Shown: positions 11,070 to 21,754 of the stretch, piece after piece | Layout: the number at the start of each line of letters is the position of its first letter | Numbering within the stretch: position 1 is the first letter of the stretch | Assembly (NCBI GenBank): GCA_025529335.1 | Contig: JAMYHX010000056.1 | Location: 62,001 to 126,000 of the forward strand | DNA from: Rhizopus sp. PT2906 | Taxonomy: Eukaryota; Mucoromycota; Mucoromycetes; Mucorales; Rhizopodaceae | DNA length: 64,000 nucleotides | Direction of reading: 5' to 3' | Translations under genes and position numbers: made by a program | The notes under the pieces: generated by a model | The model's database searches: none | Told to the model about the DNA's origin: nothing | What the model saw: the letters and a program-made list of their open reading frames with translations, nothing else

Positions 11070-11578
11070 TTGAGGCTATACGTGGATATAAAATGGGATA
11101 ATGATAAATGATCCTAGCAACAACAATAAATATAATAACAAGGTATTACCATGGCAACAAATGAAGAGAGAGAGAGAGAAAAAAAAAAAAGAAATAAAAT
11201 AAAAAGGGGGGATAGAATCTATAAATGAATCATTTTCCTGTCAACTTTTCTTTTGTTGTTGCTGTTTCGTGTTTATTAAACTAAATTTTTTATTTTATGC
11301 ACACATCTACATTTGGTGTTGTTTGTTTCATCTTAGAAATGCGACTACTTTATTATTATTGTTATTCACTAAATGATCCTTTTACTCTTCAAACGAATTT
11401 CTCTTCAATATGCACAATTAGCAGAATTGAAAGGTATGCAGATACAGTAGTCCCCCCTTTCTCTTTCTTTCTCTTTCTCTCTCTCTGTGATAAATGTCAC
11501 ACAAATAGATCAACTTTATTCCAAAAAAAAAGAGGCTTTCTCTATTACTCTCTTTCTTTCCCAAATTAAATAAAAGTT
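11070..11578. promoter_or_regulatory. Divergent promoter region, homeobox gene / PRPP synthetase
   Basis: About 500 bp between two divergently transcribed start codons. It holds purine tracts (GA repeat and A-run near 11165-11190) and a CT-rich pyrimidine tract (about 11455-11487) close to the PRPP synthetase start, as seen ahead of other genes here. No coding signal. Confidence 0.45.
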
Positions 11579-13021
11579 ATGAGAAGACCTGTTATCCTCA
11601 GTGGCTCGTCTCATCCTCAGTTAACACAACAAATATGTGATCGTCTAGGCATCGAACCTGCAAAGTCTCGTTTATCAAAGTTTAGCAATAACGAGACAAG
11701 TGTAGAGCTTTTTGCTAGTGTACGTGAACAAGACGTCTTTATTGTTCAATCAGGATGTGGTCATGTTAACGATAATTTTATTGAACTTTTAATCATGATT
11801 CAAGCTTGTAAAACTGCTTCTGCTCGCAAAGTCACTGCTGTCATTCCCTTCTTTCCTTATTCGAGACAACCTGATGCACCTTTCAAACGCTCGGGTGCTC
11901 CATTTATCAAGCCACCACCCATTACCGTACCTTCGACACCTATTGCTACTACTCCTTCAAGTCCAACAAACGAAAGTCCATTCTTTTTAGAACAACAATT
12001 GCAAAAGCAGCCCGAACAGCAGAAACAAAAGCAAAAGCAACCCGAACAAAAACAGCTCGAGCAACAACAACAACAGCAGCAGCAAATCTCCTTAGGAACG
12101 CGTCAAGCTATTGTAAAAAATAACAGCAATAGTAATAACAACAATAACAACAATAATTGTCAACAAAACATGAATGGAAACATAAATAATGATGGATACA
12201 AGCAATGGGTAGTAAGATCTGGAACCCTAATAGCCGAACTTTTGACTTGTGCAGGTAATGTCAAGAAAAAATGTTATTTCTCATTGACTTATGCATGTTT
12301 AAGGTGCGGACCATATCATCACAATGGACCTGCATGATCCTCAGGTAAAAAAAAAAAAAAGAATAACGTCATTCGTAGATGAAAGACTAACTCATAAGGA
12401 ACAGTTCCAAGGCTTTTTTGATTGCCCTGTAGATAATCTGTCTTCATTACCTTCTATGGCCAAATATATACATTTTAATATTCCAGACTATAAAGAAGCA
12501 GTTATTGTGTCTCCTGATGCAGGTGGAGCAAAGAGGTAAGAAAGTCAAATTCACCTTGGGTTGCTCATCCTTTTCTCTTTAGAGCTACGTCTATTGCAGA
12601 AAAATTACACATGGACTTTGCATTGATTCACAAAGAGCGCCGTCGTCCAGATAAATCACAAAAACATGACCTGATGTTGGTTGGCGATGTCCGTAATAAG
12701 GTCTGTATCCTAATTGACGATATTGCAGACACTTCTTTCACCATCACAAAGGCCGCTAAATTGCTGCATGAAAACGGCGCTGTCAAGATTTATGCACTTA
12801 TCACACATGCCATCTTGTCTGGTGATGCAATCGATCGTATCCACTCAAGCCATTTGGACCATGTCATTGTCAGCGATAGTGTGCCTCAAGATGAACACGT
12901 GAAAAAGTGTAGCAAGATCCAAATCTTGCCGGTGGCTCCCTTATTTGCAGAAGCAATTAGAAGAATTCATTTCGGTGAAAGCATCAGTGTTTTATTTGAT
13001 CCTTCCTATGAAATCTCTTAA
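11579..13021 (+). CDS. PRS5: Ribose-phosphate pyrophosphokinase (PRPP synthetase) with a poly-Gln/Asn insertion
   Basis: Four exons, join(11579..12254, 12304..12344, 12405..12535, 12583..13021), 428 aa. The enzyme makes PRPP from ribose-5-phosphate and ATP for nucleotide, His and Trp synthesis. Family signatures are FSNNETSVEL, GADHIITMDLHDPQ (rebuilt across intron 1), FQGFFDCPVDNL, VSPDAGGAKR and the PRPP-binding loop VCILIDDIADT. An insertion of roughly 100 residues at about 108-210 interrupts the catalytic flexible-loop region after FPYSRQPDAPFKRSGAP and is rich in Pro, then poly-Gln, then poly-Asn. Such insertions mark the fungal Prs1/Prs5 class, which works in hetero-oligomers. PRS5 rather than PRS1 is my reading from FPYSRQPD and is not certain. 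Confidence 0.88.
12003..12192 (+). repeat. Gln/Asn codon repeats inside PRPP synthetase
   Basis: CAA/CAG-rich codons (about 12003-12085) followed by AAC/AAT-rich codons (about 12118-12165) encode poly-Gln and poly-Asn tracts in frame. This is low-complexity coding DNA likely to vary in length between strains. Confidence 0.85.
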
Positions 13022-14474
13022 GAAATAAAATAACTGAACCATTCATATTGACCTGTCACCCGCCAGATCTTTAATGTATTGTCTATCACTTCTTCTTCTT
13101 CTTCTTCATCTTCACTATCATTTGGTATCGAAAATTTACGCTGCCCAGAGCAAGTGGCAATCAATGGATAAACTGGATTAAATGTAGCAGATGAGATGAG
13201 GTCTATAAAGAGGGTTTAGTTATAGATGTGATAAGGAAAAAGAAGAAGCTTAATTTACCGTCGTGTGCCTTCATTGATTTCACCAGCTTGTATTCCTCGG
13301 GTGACGAGATATCGTACGCTATCAGGTTTCCAAACTGATCTCCTGTGACCAAGTGCTTTCCAGATGGATCCAGATCAAAATGTATCCTTTGATTTGTTTT
13401 GCCTGGCCGAGGTAACTCAAACAGTATATTTGCTGAATCACGAATATCCCAGCACAATATACTGTTGGTATGTCGAGATACTGAAAAGAGGTACCGGTCA
13501 TCCTTTGAAAACTTTACCTGGGTTACACCTCCTGAAAAGCCTACGAGTTTTAGACAAAGTTCATGGTTGGTCTGATCATAGATTGCAATCGATTGACTAT
13601 ATGAACCAGCAGCGTATAATCCATCCGAACTAAAGTCTAAGCAAGAGATGATTCCCTTTTGGCCCTCTTTGCTTTTACGCGTTGGAACTGTTGGTATCTT
13701 GTCTGATTCGCTGCCTGGTCGCTGAACATCAAATATTTCAATCATATTTTCGTATCCACAGTAGATTCTACAACACAACAATGTCAATAGGGCCACTCTT
13801 GTTTTTGTCTCTAGAATTTTTTTTTTTACTTTGTGCCATCAGGATGAAATGATAGTACGTTGGGACCTACATATCGCTCACAATGATCAATTGCACTGTA
13901 GGATGCTCTTACCTAATAAGAACAAGGTCAGTTTTTTATTTTATTGCTTGTCATTTTCTTTTTACAGTTGCCGTGTTTAGATCCCAAAGTTGAATGGGAT
14001 GATCTCTAACTGATGTTAAGAAACAACAAGTGTCTGGATCTATTTATTTGTTTTGAATGATTATTTTTTCTTTCTTTTTATAAAACCAAATGTACCTTGT
14101 GAGTTCATCAAAGGATACCAGTCAAAATCATAGACCGATTCTCCTTCTCGTATACCAAAGATGGGTATCATGGTCTGTGGACCGTCTTCAGTATCTTCGT
14201 ATACGTTGGTTGGTAAAGAAAAGAGTCGAACAACATCGTCTGCTGAATTAGTCAATAGATAAGTGCCATCAGGTGCCCATTTTGCATTTTTAAAGAAATT
14301 GTTGTGTTCTGATTGTACATCTAGATTCACTTGTTGTTGGATTAGATCCAAGTCCTTTTCTAAACAATCTCTAATAGATTCATTATATCGTTCGTCTGTT
14401 GTTGATGCCAACACTAGGTCTTTATCGAAATCAGGAACAAACACATTATATCCCTGTGGTTGCTCTTGTTCCAT
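13018..14474 (-). CDS. WRAP53: WRAP53/TCAB1-like WD-repeat protein
   Basis: Five exons, complement(join(13018..13202, 13259..13767, 13830..13912, 13966..14039, 14096..14474)), 409 aa. Animal WRAP53/TCAB1 binds CAB-box scaRNAs and telomerase RNA; the yeast relative is Swt21, linked to splicing. The start of the propeller (NNFFKNAKWAPDGTYLLTNSADDVVRLF) and the blade YCGYENMIEIFDVQRPG are diagnostic. WD-type strands follow (LQLWD-type QLWDLNT, ILCWDIRD). The last exon has a poly-Glu run and ends NTLKIWRVTGQYEWFSYFIS. Every intron restores a conserved blade. The stop codon (13018-13020) overlaps the stop of the convergent PRPP synthetase (13019-13021). Orthology to TCAB1 is good; a telomerase role in this fungus is inference. 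Confidence 0.88.
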
Positions 14475-14514
14475 TACAACAAAAAATAGTAAAAAAAAAA
14501 AAAAAAAAAATAAT
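14475..14514. other. 40-bp spacer with A20 tract between CDC6 and WRAP53
   Basis: The CDC6 stop and the WRAP53 start, on the same strand, are separated by only 40 bp, half of it an uninterrupted A20 on the + strand (14491-14510). It must hold both the CDC6 3' end and the WRAP53 leader, unless the promoter lies inside CDC6. Confidence 0.7.
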
Positions 14515-16150
14515 TTATTGAAGCCCGCGTTCTTTAAGTCTTTCAATCATCCAATTTTTCAATATCGGCATGTCTTCTACCATCTGTATGATCTCGTTTT
14601 CTTGTGCATGCAGCTGTATTTTTCTTGCTCTTTCTTCTTTATTTTTACCCAAGCTAAGTATGCTCGCTGTTTCCAACATAGATAGTAAATCATTTAGTTC
14701 TGTTCTGGATACACCCGTGATGAGGTTATCTCTATTGTCTGTAAAGATAGAGCTGTATTGTTCACGAAACTGAATATAATGTGTCAGCCTATATATTTTT
14801 TCTTGTCTTGCCTTTATTACCTTTCCCAGCGTGATCTGTTTATTTGATTTCTGCATAATGGAGAATACGACCAATACCACTTTTTGTGGTAAGCTTAATT
14901 GCTTTAGTTTCTGTACTGTCGGGTTGCCAAAGACAACATTCAGCACTTTCATGACATGTCCAATCGTCACTTTGGATTCTGGTATATTTTGGTTTTTATC
15001 TGACAAGATCAATTTCTTTTGTTCCATTTCGGCAAGCTCAACGGCTTGTCGACAGATATCGAGGGCTGTTCTAAGGTCGCCCATGGAGGCAGCAACTTTA
15101 CGTGAACAGAGTTCTATGGCCGCTGGTTGAAAAAGTGGAAGAGGTGTATCTTTAGTTGGGTTATCGACAAGTGAATAGAGTCTATCTTTGATGATGCATG
15201 ATATCTCAGAAACTGTATATGGGTTGAAGTTCAATAGTTGTGGTTCACCTAAATCATAGAATATAAGTTCAGGTTTCTTTAAACCAGTACTCGCTTACAG
15301 TTTTTTGCTCTTAGTCTAGGCAAGATGCGATCTGTTAAATCAAGCGCGTTTGCAATACCAATGAGCACCAGCCTTGAGTTGGGTAAAGAAGCCCATTCGA
15401 ATACTTTGTAGAGAACATCTTGTTCCTTTGTCTTTAGTGAATCGATTTCATCCAATACAACTACACTATTAACAAGGTCAATCTTGTATATTCTCTCATC
15501 TTTTTTTTTTCTTTATACTTTAGCACATCCTTCTTGGCATTCATCAATTCATGCGCTTGCTTTATAATATCTGCTTGTATTACCGCATTGGTCGATTTCC
15601 ATGATTCAACTAGCTTAACATAAATCTGTTTGGGTTCCTTCATGCTCATACAGTTAATCATGACCGTTTTGACAGTAAAATCTAGTTGATCTATCTCATT
15701 TTCCATTGTTCGCATCACTTCAGTCAACATGGCTGTCTTGCCTGTGCCTGGCATTCCAGAGATATACAAACAACCAGGTTTATTTGACAAGACGTGATCT
15801 CTCCAAAACTGACTGATTGTTTCTCGTTCCTGTCCTCTGCCGATAAGTCGAGAAGGCACAGCGGCTCTTCGAAAGACAGTTTTTGCACTTTGATAGATAT
15901 TTGTTTTGTCCTGAATGTCCTTTTTAGTTGTTTCTGTTTAAAGGACATTAGCAAAAAAAAAATGGTGTTTATAAATGCATATATATATTTTTTTTTTACT
16001 TGATTGATTGAATTGTTGTTCTGTTGCCTTTCGTTTTAAAGGCACACCATCATTTTCGTCTATTTCAACTTGTTTTCTCTTGTTATCTGTGTATTATATG
16101 TTGGCTTTCTTTTTATAATTCAAAAGCATAATCTTGGTCTTACTCGTCAT
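14515..16150 (-). CDS. CDC6: CDC6/Cdc18 replication-licensing AAA+ ATPase (frame break in exon 3)
   Basis: Exons complement(join(14515..15248, 15299..15933, 16000..16086, 16144..16150)). Cdc6 loads MCM onto ORC-bound origins. Motifs: basic nuclear-signal-like NNKRKQ and PLKRKA at the N-terminus, IGRGQERE, Walker A GMPGTGKTA, Walker B VVVLDEID, sensor-1 LIGIANALDLTDRILPRL, and a C-terminal winged helix. The first coding exon is only 7 nt (ATGACGA), in a favourable splice frame. Between Walker A and B the frame breaks at an A10 run (15501-15510, T on + strand): one extra A would restore a continuous frame (487 aa). Alternatively a 44-nt GTGCTA..AG intron, complement(15473..15516), also restores phase (472 aa). 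Which is right cannot be decided here. The rest of the gene shows no decay. Confidence 0.85.
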
Positions 16151-17195
16151 TTAATATTGCAGGAACAAGAAAAAAAATTTTCTGTAAAAGGAAAGCGAGT
16201 CTATTTTGAACGCGTTTTTTTTTTTTTTTCGTGAACAGGAAAAAGATCCTATTGGCTAATTGATACAATCTAAATTTGGTAAAGTTAAGCATAGTTGCAA
16301 GTACAAAGGATGTGTTTTGAGCTATTGAAAAGAAAGATAATCTTAATTATCAATTCTAAGCGACAAACAATACTTGTTAAAAATGCCTTGGAGCACCCAA
16401 GAGAGTTCATTAGTGAAGTGCAGCTAGTATTTTCTTGACCAAGTTGAATGAAGCACAATAGACAAAAAAGAGAAATATATATATTCAACGTCATCTACTT
16501 GCCCAGTGCACTCTCTATAAAGAACCTATTTTCTTTCTCGTCAGCCATTTCTCATAAATGATGCCAGATGAGACTCCATCTGGATATTCTACAGCTTCTT
16601 TCACGATATATAAAAGAGGGATAGTCGCTAAAATTATTCTGCCGCGAGAATCGAGTTTGCAGCAAATTATCAATCAAAGAGTACTGCCATATGACTGGCA
16701 TTGGTTGTAGTTCACCTACTCGTAAAACTTTTATTTATATACCAAGAGAGACCAATCAGTGAATATCGGTTTGCTCTAAATTGAATGGTCTAATTTTAGG
16801 CTAAAAAGCTTCAGTTTAGTGTTATTCGATAGCCAGCCAATAAGAGGTAAACACTTTTCTTTCTCTTTCTTGTGTTCCCCCAACTGTTTGCCCCGAAAGG
16901 ACCATCGTCATCAAATGACTCTTTGTCGTACTTTTGAAATCATAAAGTCATCAATATATTTTACTATATATTGTCTAGTTACAAGGCGTGTCTTGTGGTT
17001 TGCGCATGATTTTATTTATTTATTTTTTAGTTGGGGGGAAAAATGTCTCTTTCTGTCTGTCAAAATTCACATGTGAGGTAAAAAGCAGGAACAATTAGAG
17101 TTTACGTTGTACCTGAAGCATACATAAAAAGTGTACGCCGACTAAAAATTGTTCTTTCTCTTTCTCTTTTTCGCGAATCATATTCATATATTAAA
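16151..17195. other. Divergent intergenic region CDC6 / ECT1
   Basis: About 1 kb separating two divergent genes, so it must contain both promoters. It contains a T15 run at about 16217-16231 and a perfect 7-bp inverted repeat (16564-16583). A 50-codon + strand ORF (16558-16710) looks coding-like but is unassigned. Nothing else supported. Confidence 0.45.
16558..16710 (+). CDS. Candidate small ORF, unassigned
   Basis: Fifty codons from two tandem ATGs (16558 and 16561) to TAG at 16708. The composition is balanced and protein-like (GYSTASFTIYKRGIVAKIIL, PRESSLQQIINQRVLPYDW), unlike the surrounding AT-rich DNA. No family is recognised, and no clear splice partner was found. It could be a fragment of a decayed gene or a real small protein. 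Low certainty. Confidence 0.2.
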   Translation: MMPDETPSGYSTASFTIYKRGIVAKIILPRESSLQQIINQRVLPYDWHWL

Positions 17196-18600
17196 ATGAC
17201 TGAAAGAAAGCCTGTTAGGTATATACATATATTATGACTTTTATATAGACATAAAACTGAAAAAGGAATATAGAGTCTGGGTTGATGGTTGCTTTGACAT
17301 GATGCACTATGGACATGCTAATGCTCTAAGACAAGCTAAAGAAATGGGTGACATCTTGGTTGTAGGTGTTCATTCTGACGCTGAAATTGAAAAGAATAAA
17401 GGACCTACTGTCATGAAAGAACAAGAACGGTAAAAAAGAAAATAAGAAATATATAAAGATGAACTTACTTTAAACCAGATATGCAGCTGTTGCTGCTTGT
17501 AAGTGGGTAGATGAAGTCGTTCCAAATGCTCCTTACAACACTACTGTCGAGATTCTTCAAAAATACAATATTGACTTTTGTGTACATGGTGACGATATTA
17601 CCACCATGGCCGATGGCACGGATTGTTACCAAGCTGTCAAGGATGCTGGACTTTATAAAGAATGCAAGCGAACACAAGGTGTCTCAACCACAGAACTTGT
17701 CGGTCGTATGCTTTTGATGACTCGTAATCATCACAGAGATGTCGATCCAAAGGAAGTCGAGCCATTCAGCGCACCCAAGAGTAAAGTATCTCATTTTTTA
17801 CCAACGTCTAAGCGAATCGTGCAGTTTTCAAACAAGGGCGTTGAACCAAAGCCAACAGATCGCGTGGTTTACGTCGATGGTACATTTGACTTGTTCCATA
17901 TTGGTCATATTGAATTCCTGAAGCGCGCTAAAGAACAAGGTGATTTTCTGGTCGTGGGAATACATGATGATCAGGTAAATACAAAGAAAATGGGTGTCAT
18001 ATGAAGAGATCATACTTATCATTCGTTATAGACCGTAAATGCTATTAAGGGAATAAACTATCCTTTAATGAACCTTCATGAACGCGCTTTAAGTGTACTT
18101 GCTTGTCGTGTAAGTGGAACAGTTACATGCTTTATACATATACTCAATTGCTCCTAAAGTATGTAGATGAAGTTATCATCGGTGCACCCTACAGCGTGAC
18201 GGAGGATGTGTTGGATACAGAATATAACGTGGCTGTTGTTGTCCATGGCACGACATCTTCTGAGCCAGATATTGATGGAAGGGACCCTTATGAAGTAAGC
18301 TTGATTTAATGTGTCACTTTATTTATCTAATATCATACAGTTACCCAAAAGCAGGGGCATTTACAAAGAAATCTCTAGTCCCAATAGTACTTTAACCACT
18401 CAAGATATCATTGACCGAATTATTGAAAATAGAATGATGTAAGTTATTAATCTACTAGACAACAACATGTATTAATTCCCTTAATATTAAGCTATGAAGA
18501 AAGACAAAGACGAAAGAATGCAAAGGCTGCCTTAGAAGCTCAAAAAGAAGAAGAAGAAAAGCAACAAAAGCTGACAACGCAAAATTTGATTGCTGCATAA
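17196..18600 (+). CDS. ECT1: Ethanolamine-phosphate cytidylyltransferase
   Basis: Seven exons, join(17196..17218, 17274..17429, 17479..17974, 18032..18109, 18160..18294, 18341..18438, 18492..18600), 364 aa. It makes CDP-ethanolamine, the committed step of the Kennedy route to phosphatidylethanolamine. Both cytidylyltransferase folds are present: VWVDGCFDMMHYGHANALRQ (about residues 9-28) and VVYVDGTFDLFHIGHIEFLK (about 190), each with the HxGH nucleotide motif. The first is followed by KRTQGVSTT (RTEGIST-type signature). The tail is a Glu/Gln/Lys-rich helix. The first exon is 23 nt and joins to VWVDGC only through the acceptor at 17272-17273; an earlier AG at 17249-17250 would give a stop. 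Confidence 0.95.
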
Positions 18601-19208
18601 TTATATATCTTCCATATGAAATTTATCTTTCATCTTGTAAAATCCTGTTTTCATCCCCACCTCCTCCTCCTTCATTGTACTTATGTTCAATAAAAAATAA
18701 AGAAAAGGCGTAACTGATTTTTTTATTATATTCAAATAAAACAAAAGAGGTGCATCCTTTTTTAGTATTTAACCTGTTTGCTAGAATAATTGCTCCCCCA
18801 TTCTGATGCTTCTTTAGATTAAGGTGTCTTCCCATAATGGGAATCTAATGTGCAGAGCTCTGTCTCTCATGATAAAAGGATGCTTTAAATCAATCTTATC
18901 TTGCTTCAATTAATTCTGATTGTCATTCATCCGAGAGGCGCGCATTGGTTCCCTTTTAAAGAATGAGTTCAAATGAAGTAAAATGGAGAAGAAGAAGGGG
19001 GGGGAGGTTAAGTGTATAATTTTCTATAAATTAGAAAGAAGATCTACTTTGCATTGTTATGGTAACCGAGTACGTGCTCTGTTGTTTCACTAAATTTATT
19101 ATAAAATTTGAATTTGTGTGACAGGACCTCAATAAAGACTATTCAATCATCTTTCGTCTCCATGTTTTTTACCTCTCTTTTATCCCCACTTTCCACTCCT
19201 TTATTAAA
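18601..19208. other. Intergenic region ECT1 / KNH-like gene
   Basis: About 600 bp, AT-rich, with a G8 run near 18999-19006. No supported gene; it should contain the ECT1 3' end and the promoter of the following wall-protein gene. Confidence 0.45.
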
Positions 19209-20009
19209 ATGGTCAATAAATCTTCTCTCATTTTTTTAACTCTTACTGCCGCATTAGATTTGGTACTTGCTAGTTCTGTTCAGATCACTTCTCCTAAAGC
19301 CAATGCTGTTTATGAAGCAGGATCTACCGTTGATATCAAGTGGTAAAATCACTTTTATTCAACAACTTCTTTTTATATTCATAGACAACTTAGGCATGTT
19401 AATGATAAATCAGCAGGTCCTATTCGTCTTCAATACGCTTCTGGAAAGGCATCTTCTTTAAATATTGATGGTGTCATTGCTGATAACGTTGATGCTTCTC
19501 TTGGAATTTACAAGTGGAAGATTCCTAAGGATATCAAGCCAAAGAAATAGTAAATAGATTGCCAAGAAACGAAACATCATATTTATCTATCATCTATAGT
19601 GTTCTTGAAGCTGGTCCTAATGCAAAGGATCTTTCTTTCCAAGGTATATCCTTTAACAAGAGAAAATCAGTGTAGAACTCTTGTCTAACATTTTGTAGGC
19701 TATATCACCATCAAGAAGGCTTCAAAGCATACAAAGACAACAACTAAAAAGACGGCTAAAAAGACGACTAAAAAGACGACCACCAAAAAGACCAAGACTA
19801 CCAAGAGGGGTACCGCCTCAGCTATTTGTATCGGTTACCCTAGTGAGCAAGACAGAGGAGAATACGTTCGTTGCCATTCAATTCCAAAGGCCATTGCTGC
19901 TAGCCACAAGAAAAAGAAGCATACAACCACCAAGAAGCACACAGTCGTCAAAAAGAAGAAGACAACCAAAAAGACAACCAAGAAACCAAAGAAGGCTGTT
20001 ACAGCTTAA
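19209..20009 (+). CDS. Secreted Kre9/KNH-like cell-wall protein with Lys/Thr-rich tail
   Basis: Four exons, join(19209..19342, 19394..19549, 19600..19643, 19699..20009), 214 aa. It starts with a signal peptide (MVNKSSLIFLTLTAALDLVLA) and then a Kre9/KNH N-terminal-type beta domain (VQITSPKANAVYEAGSTVDIKW through the strand ending GYITIKK). In yeast such proteins act in beta-1,6-glucan assembly. The domain is followed by a long tail of repeated K-T-T-K-K units (about residues 120-145 and 185-210) flanking a short Cys-containing segment. There is no GPI attachment signal. The Lys-rich tail would make a strongly basic surface; binding to acidic wall polymers (mucoromycete polyuronides, phosphate) is speculation. 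Confidence 0.8.
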
Positions 20010-20196
20010 TTATCTTAAATAAATGATTGTTTCACATATCAATGCAGCACACAGTTATTTTTTTTTATTACCCCTTAAAAAAAACCTGTATTGTTACAAT
20101 GCCAATTTTATTAAGTTATTTCATCAAGAAAGAGGGAAAAAGTGATTGTGTGCGTTGGGGGGAGGGGAAATATGGTATGCTTTGTTATAGGAAAAT

Positions 20197-21754
20197 TTAC
20201 AATTCATCATGAGCACTAGTAGCTTCATCGTCCTTTTCGTCCTTCTTTTCTTCTTCCTTCTTTTCTTCAGGAACTTCAAACTTGAGACCCTTACTGTTGT
20301 GTTCATTCAAAAACTTGACGAGATCTTCCATAGAACGATCACCTTCATAATCGATCAACTTGTTGGTTTCGGCTTGGAAGAATTTCAAAGTAGGGAATCC
20401 AGTGACTTCAAATCCACCTTCTTCAGGAATATCATTTTCAGTACCGTCCATCTTGGCAATGACAACAGAGTCAGCGGCGTTTTGAGAGACAACTTCACCC
20501 AATTGAGTCCAAATGGGTTCCAATCTCTTACAGTATCCACACCATGGAGCATAGACTTCGAGGAAGACATCCTTGGACTTGTCGAGGACGATATCCTTGA
20601 ATTGAGAGGCAACGACAACCTTGACAGGACCATTGTTTTCAGCAGGAGGTTCAGCAGACTTGACATGAGGCTTGACCTTGCCAGCAACGTAATCATCAAC
20701 GAAGCGTTCCAAGTTTTCACGAGTCACAGCCAAGGTTTGGTCAAGAGGGAACTTGGCGCCATTGTCCAAGTGTTGGATAGAGAAAGCAGGGAACTGTTGC
20801 TTCAATCCAACATTGTCAGCGTGACCACCATATTTTTTAGCATCGATATGGACAAAGTTGATCTTTCCCTTGTATTTCTCGGCCAAAGGTTTGGCTTCCT
20901 TGACGATCGTATTCTTGGATTCTTCATTATCATGGAAGAGGTAAGCGATAGGTAAACCGGTTTCGGCATAGGTTTGGAAGTTGGAAGCATCGATTTCGTC
21001 CAAAAGAGGAACAGAGTTGACCTTGATAAATTCTAAAAGTTCATCGTACTTGAATTCACCTGGCTTGGTGAAGGTGCTTTCATCATCGAATTGGGTATAG
21101 ACTACAAGAGAGGGAAATTCGGTGACTTTATGTTCTTTGGCAACAGCTTCATCAGTGACAAGACCAAAGACAAAGTTCTCACGGTTCTTGTCAGCAAGAG
21201 CTTGGAAGGTTTCCTTGGAGGCGTCATCTTTAGCATAAGCGACAACGACAACACGGTCGGTCTTTTTGAATTCATCAAAGTTGCTGGCAGTGACTTCAGT
21301 GACAGAAGGTAAAGCCTGCTTTTCCATATAACTGACAATGCCCTCTGCCTTACGAGCACCCTTATATTCGGCAGGCTCACCTTTTCTAAAGACCTTCAAA
21401 GTAGGATAGCCACGAACATCGTGCTTTTGACAGAGATCTTCATTTTCGGTACAGTCCACCTTGGCAAGAGGAATGTTTTTGGCCTTGAGTGTTGTGGCAG
21501 CCTTTTCGTATTCAGGAGCTAGATATATATGTTAGTAAGTCATCCTACTTTCATCCGAAATATGGCTTACCCAAAGCTTTGCAGTGACCACACCAAGGAG
21601 CAAAGAATTCGACAAGCATAAGGTCTTGACCCAAGACGTTTTGATCAAAGGTTTTATCGGTCAAGGAGAGAACGTCACTATCGGCCAAGACAGTGTGCGT
21701 AAGAGCAGAGAAAGTGGTAGCGATAGCAGCCAGCAAGAAGGACTTTTTAACCAT
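20197..21754 (-). CDS. PDI1: Protein disulfide isomerase, ER lumen
   Basis: Two exons, complement(join(20197..21518, 21571..21754)), 501 aa, normal PDI length. It is an ER oxidoreductase and chaperone. Seen: signal peptide (MVKKSFLLAAIATTFSALTHTVLA), domain a with FFAPWCGHCK, b and b' domains, domain a' with VYAPWCGYCKRLEP, an acidic Lys/Glu C-terminal tail and the retrieval signal HDEL. The first active site has the standard CGHC; the second reads CGYC, a His-to-Tyr change in the dipeptide that tunes redox potential. The 52-nt intron falls in the a domain just after the first active site. Confident assignment. Confidence 0.96.

Noticed and set aside
17250..17273. Earlier splice acceptor (AG at 17249-17250) for ECT1 exon 2
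   Set aside because: It leads to an in-frame stop before the conserved VWVDGCFD; the next AG gives the perfect family N-terminus.
20209..20955. 248-codon + strand frame over PDI
   Set aside because: Antisense shadow of PDI; composition is that of reversed PDI codons and no domain is recognised.
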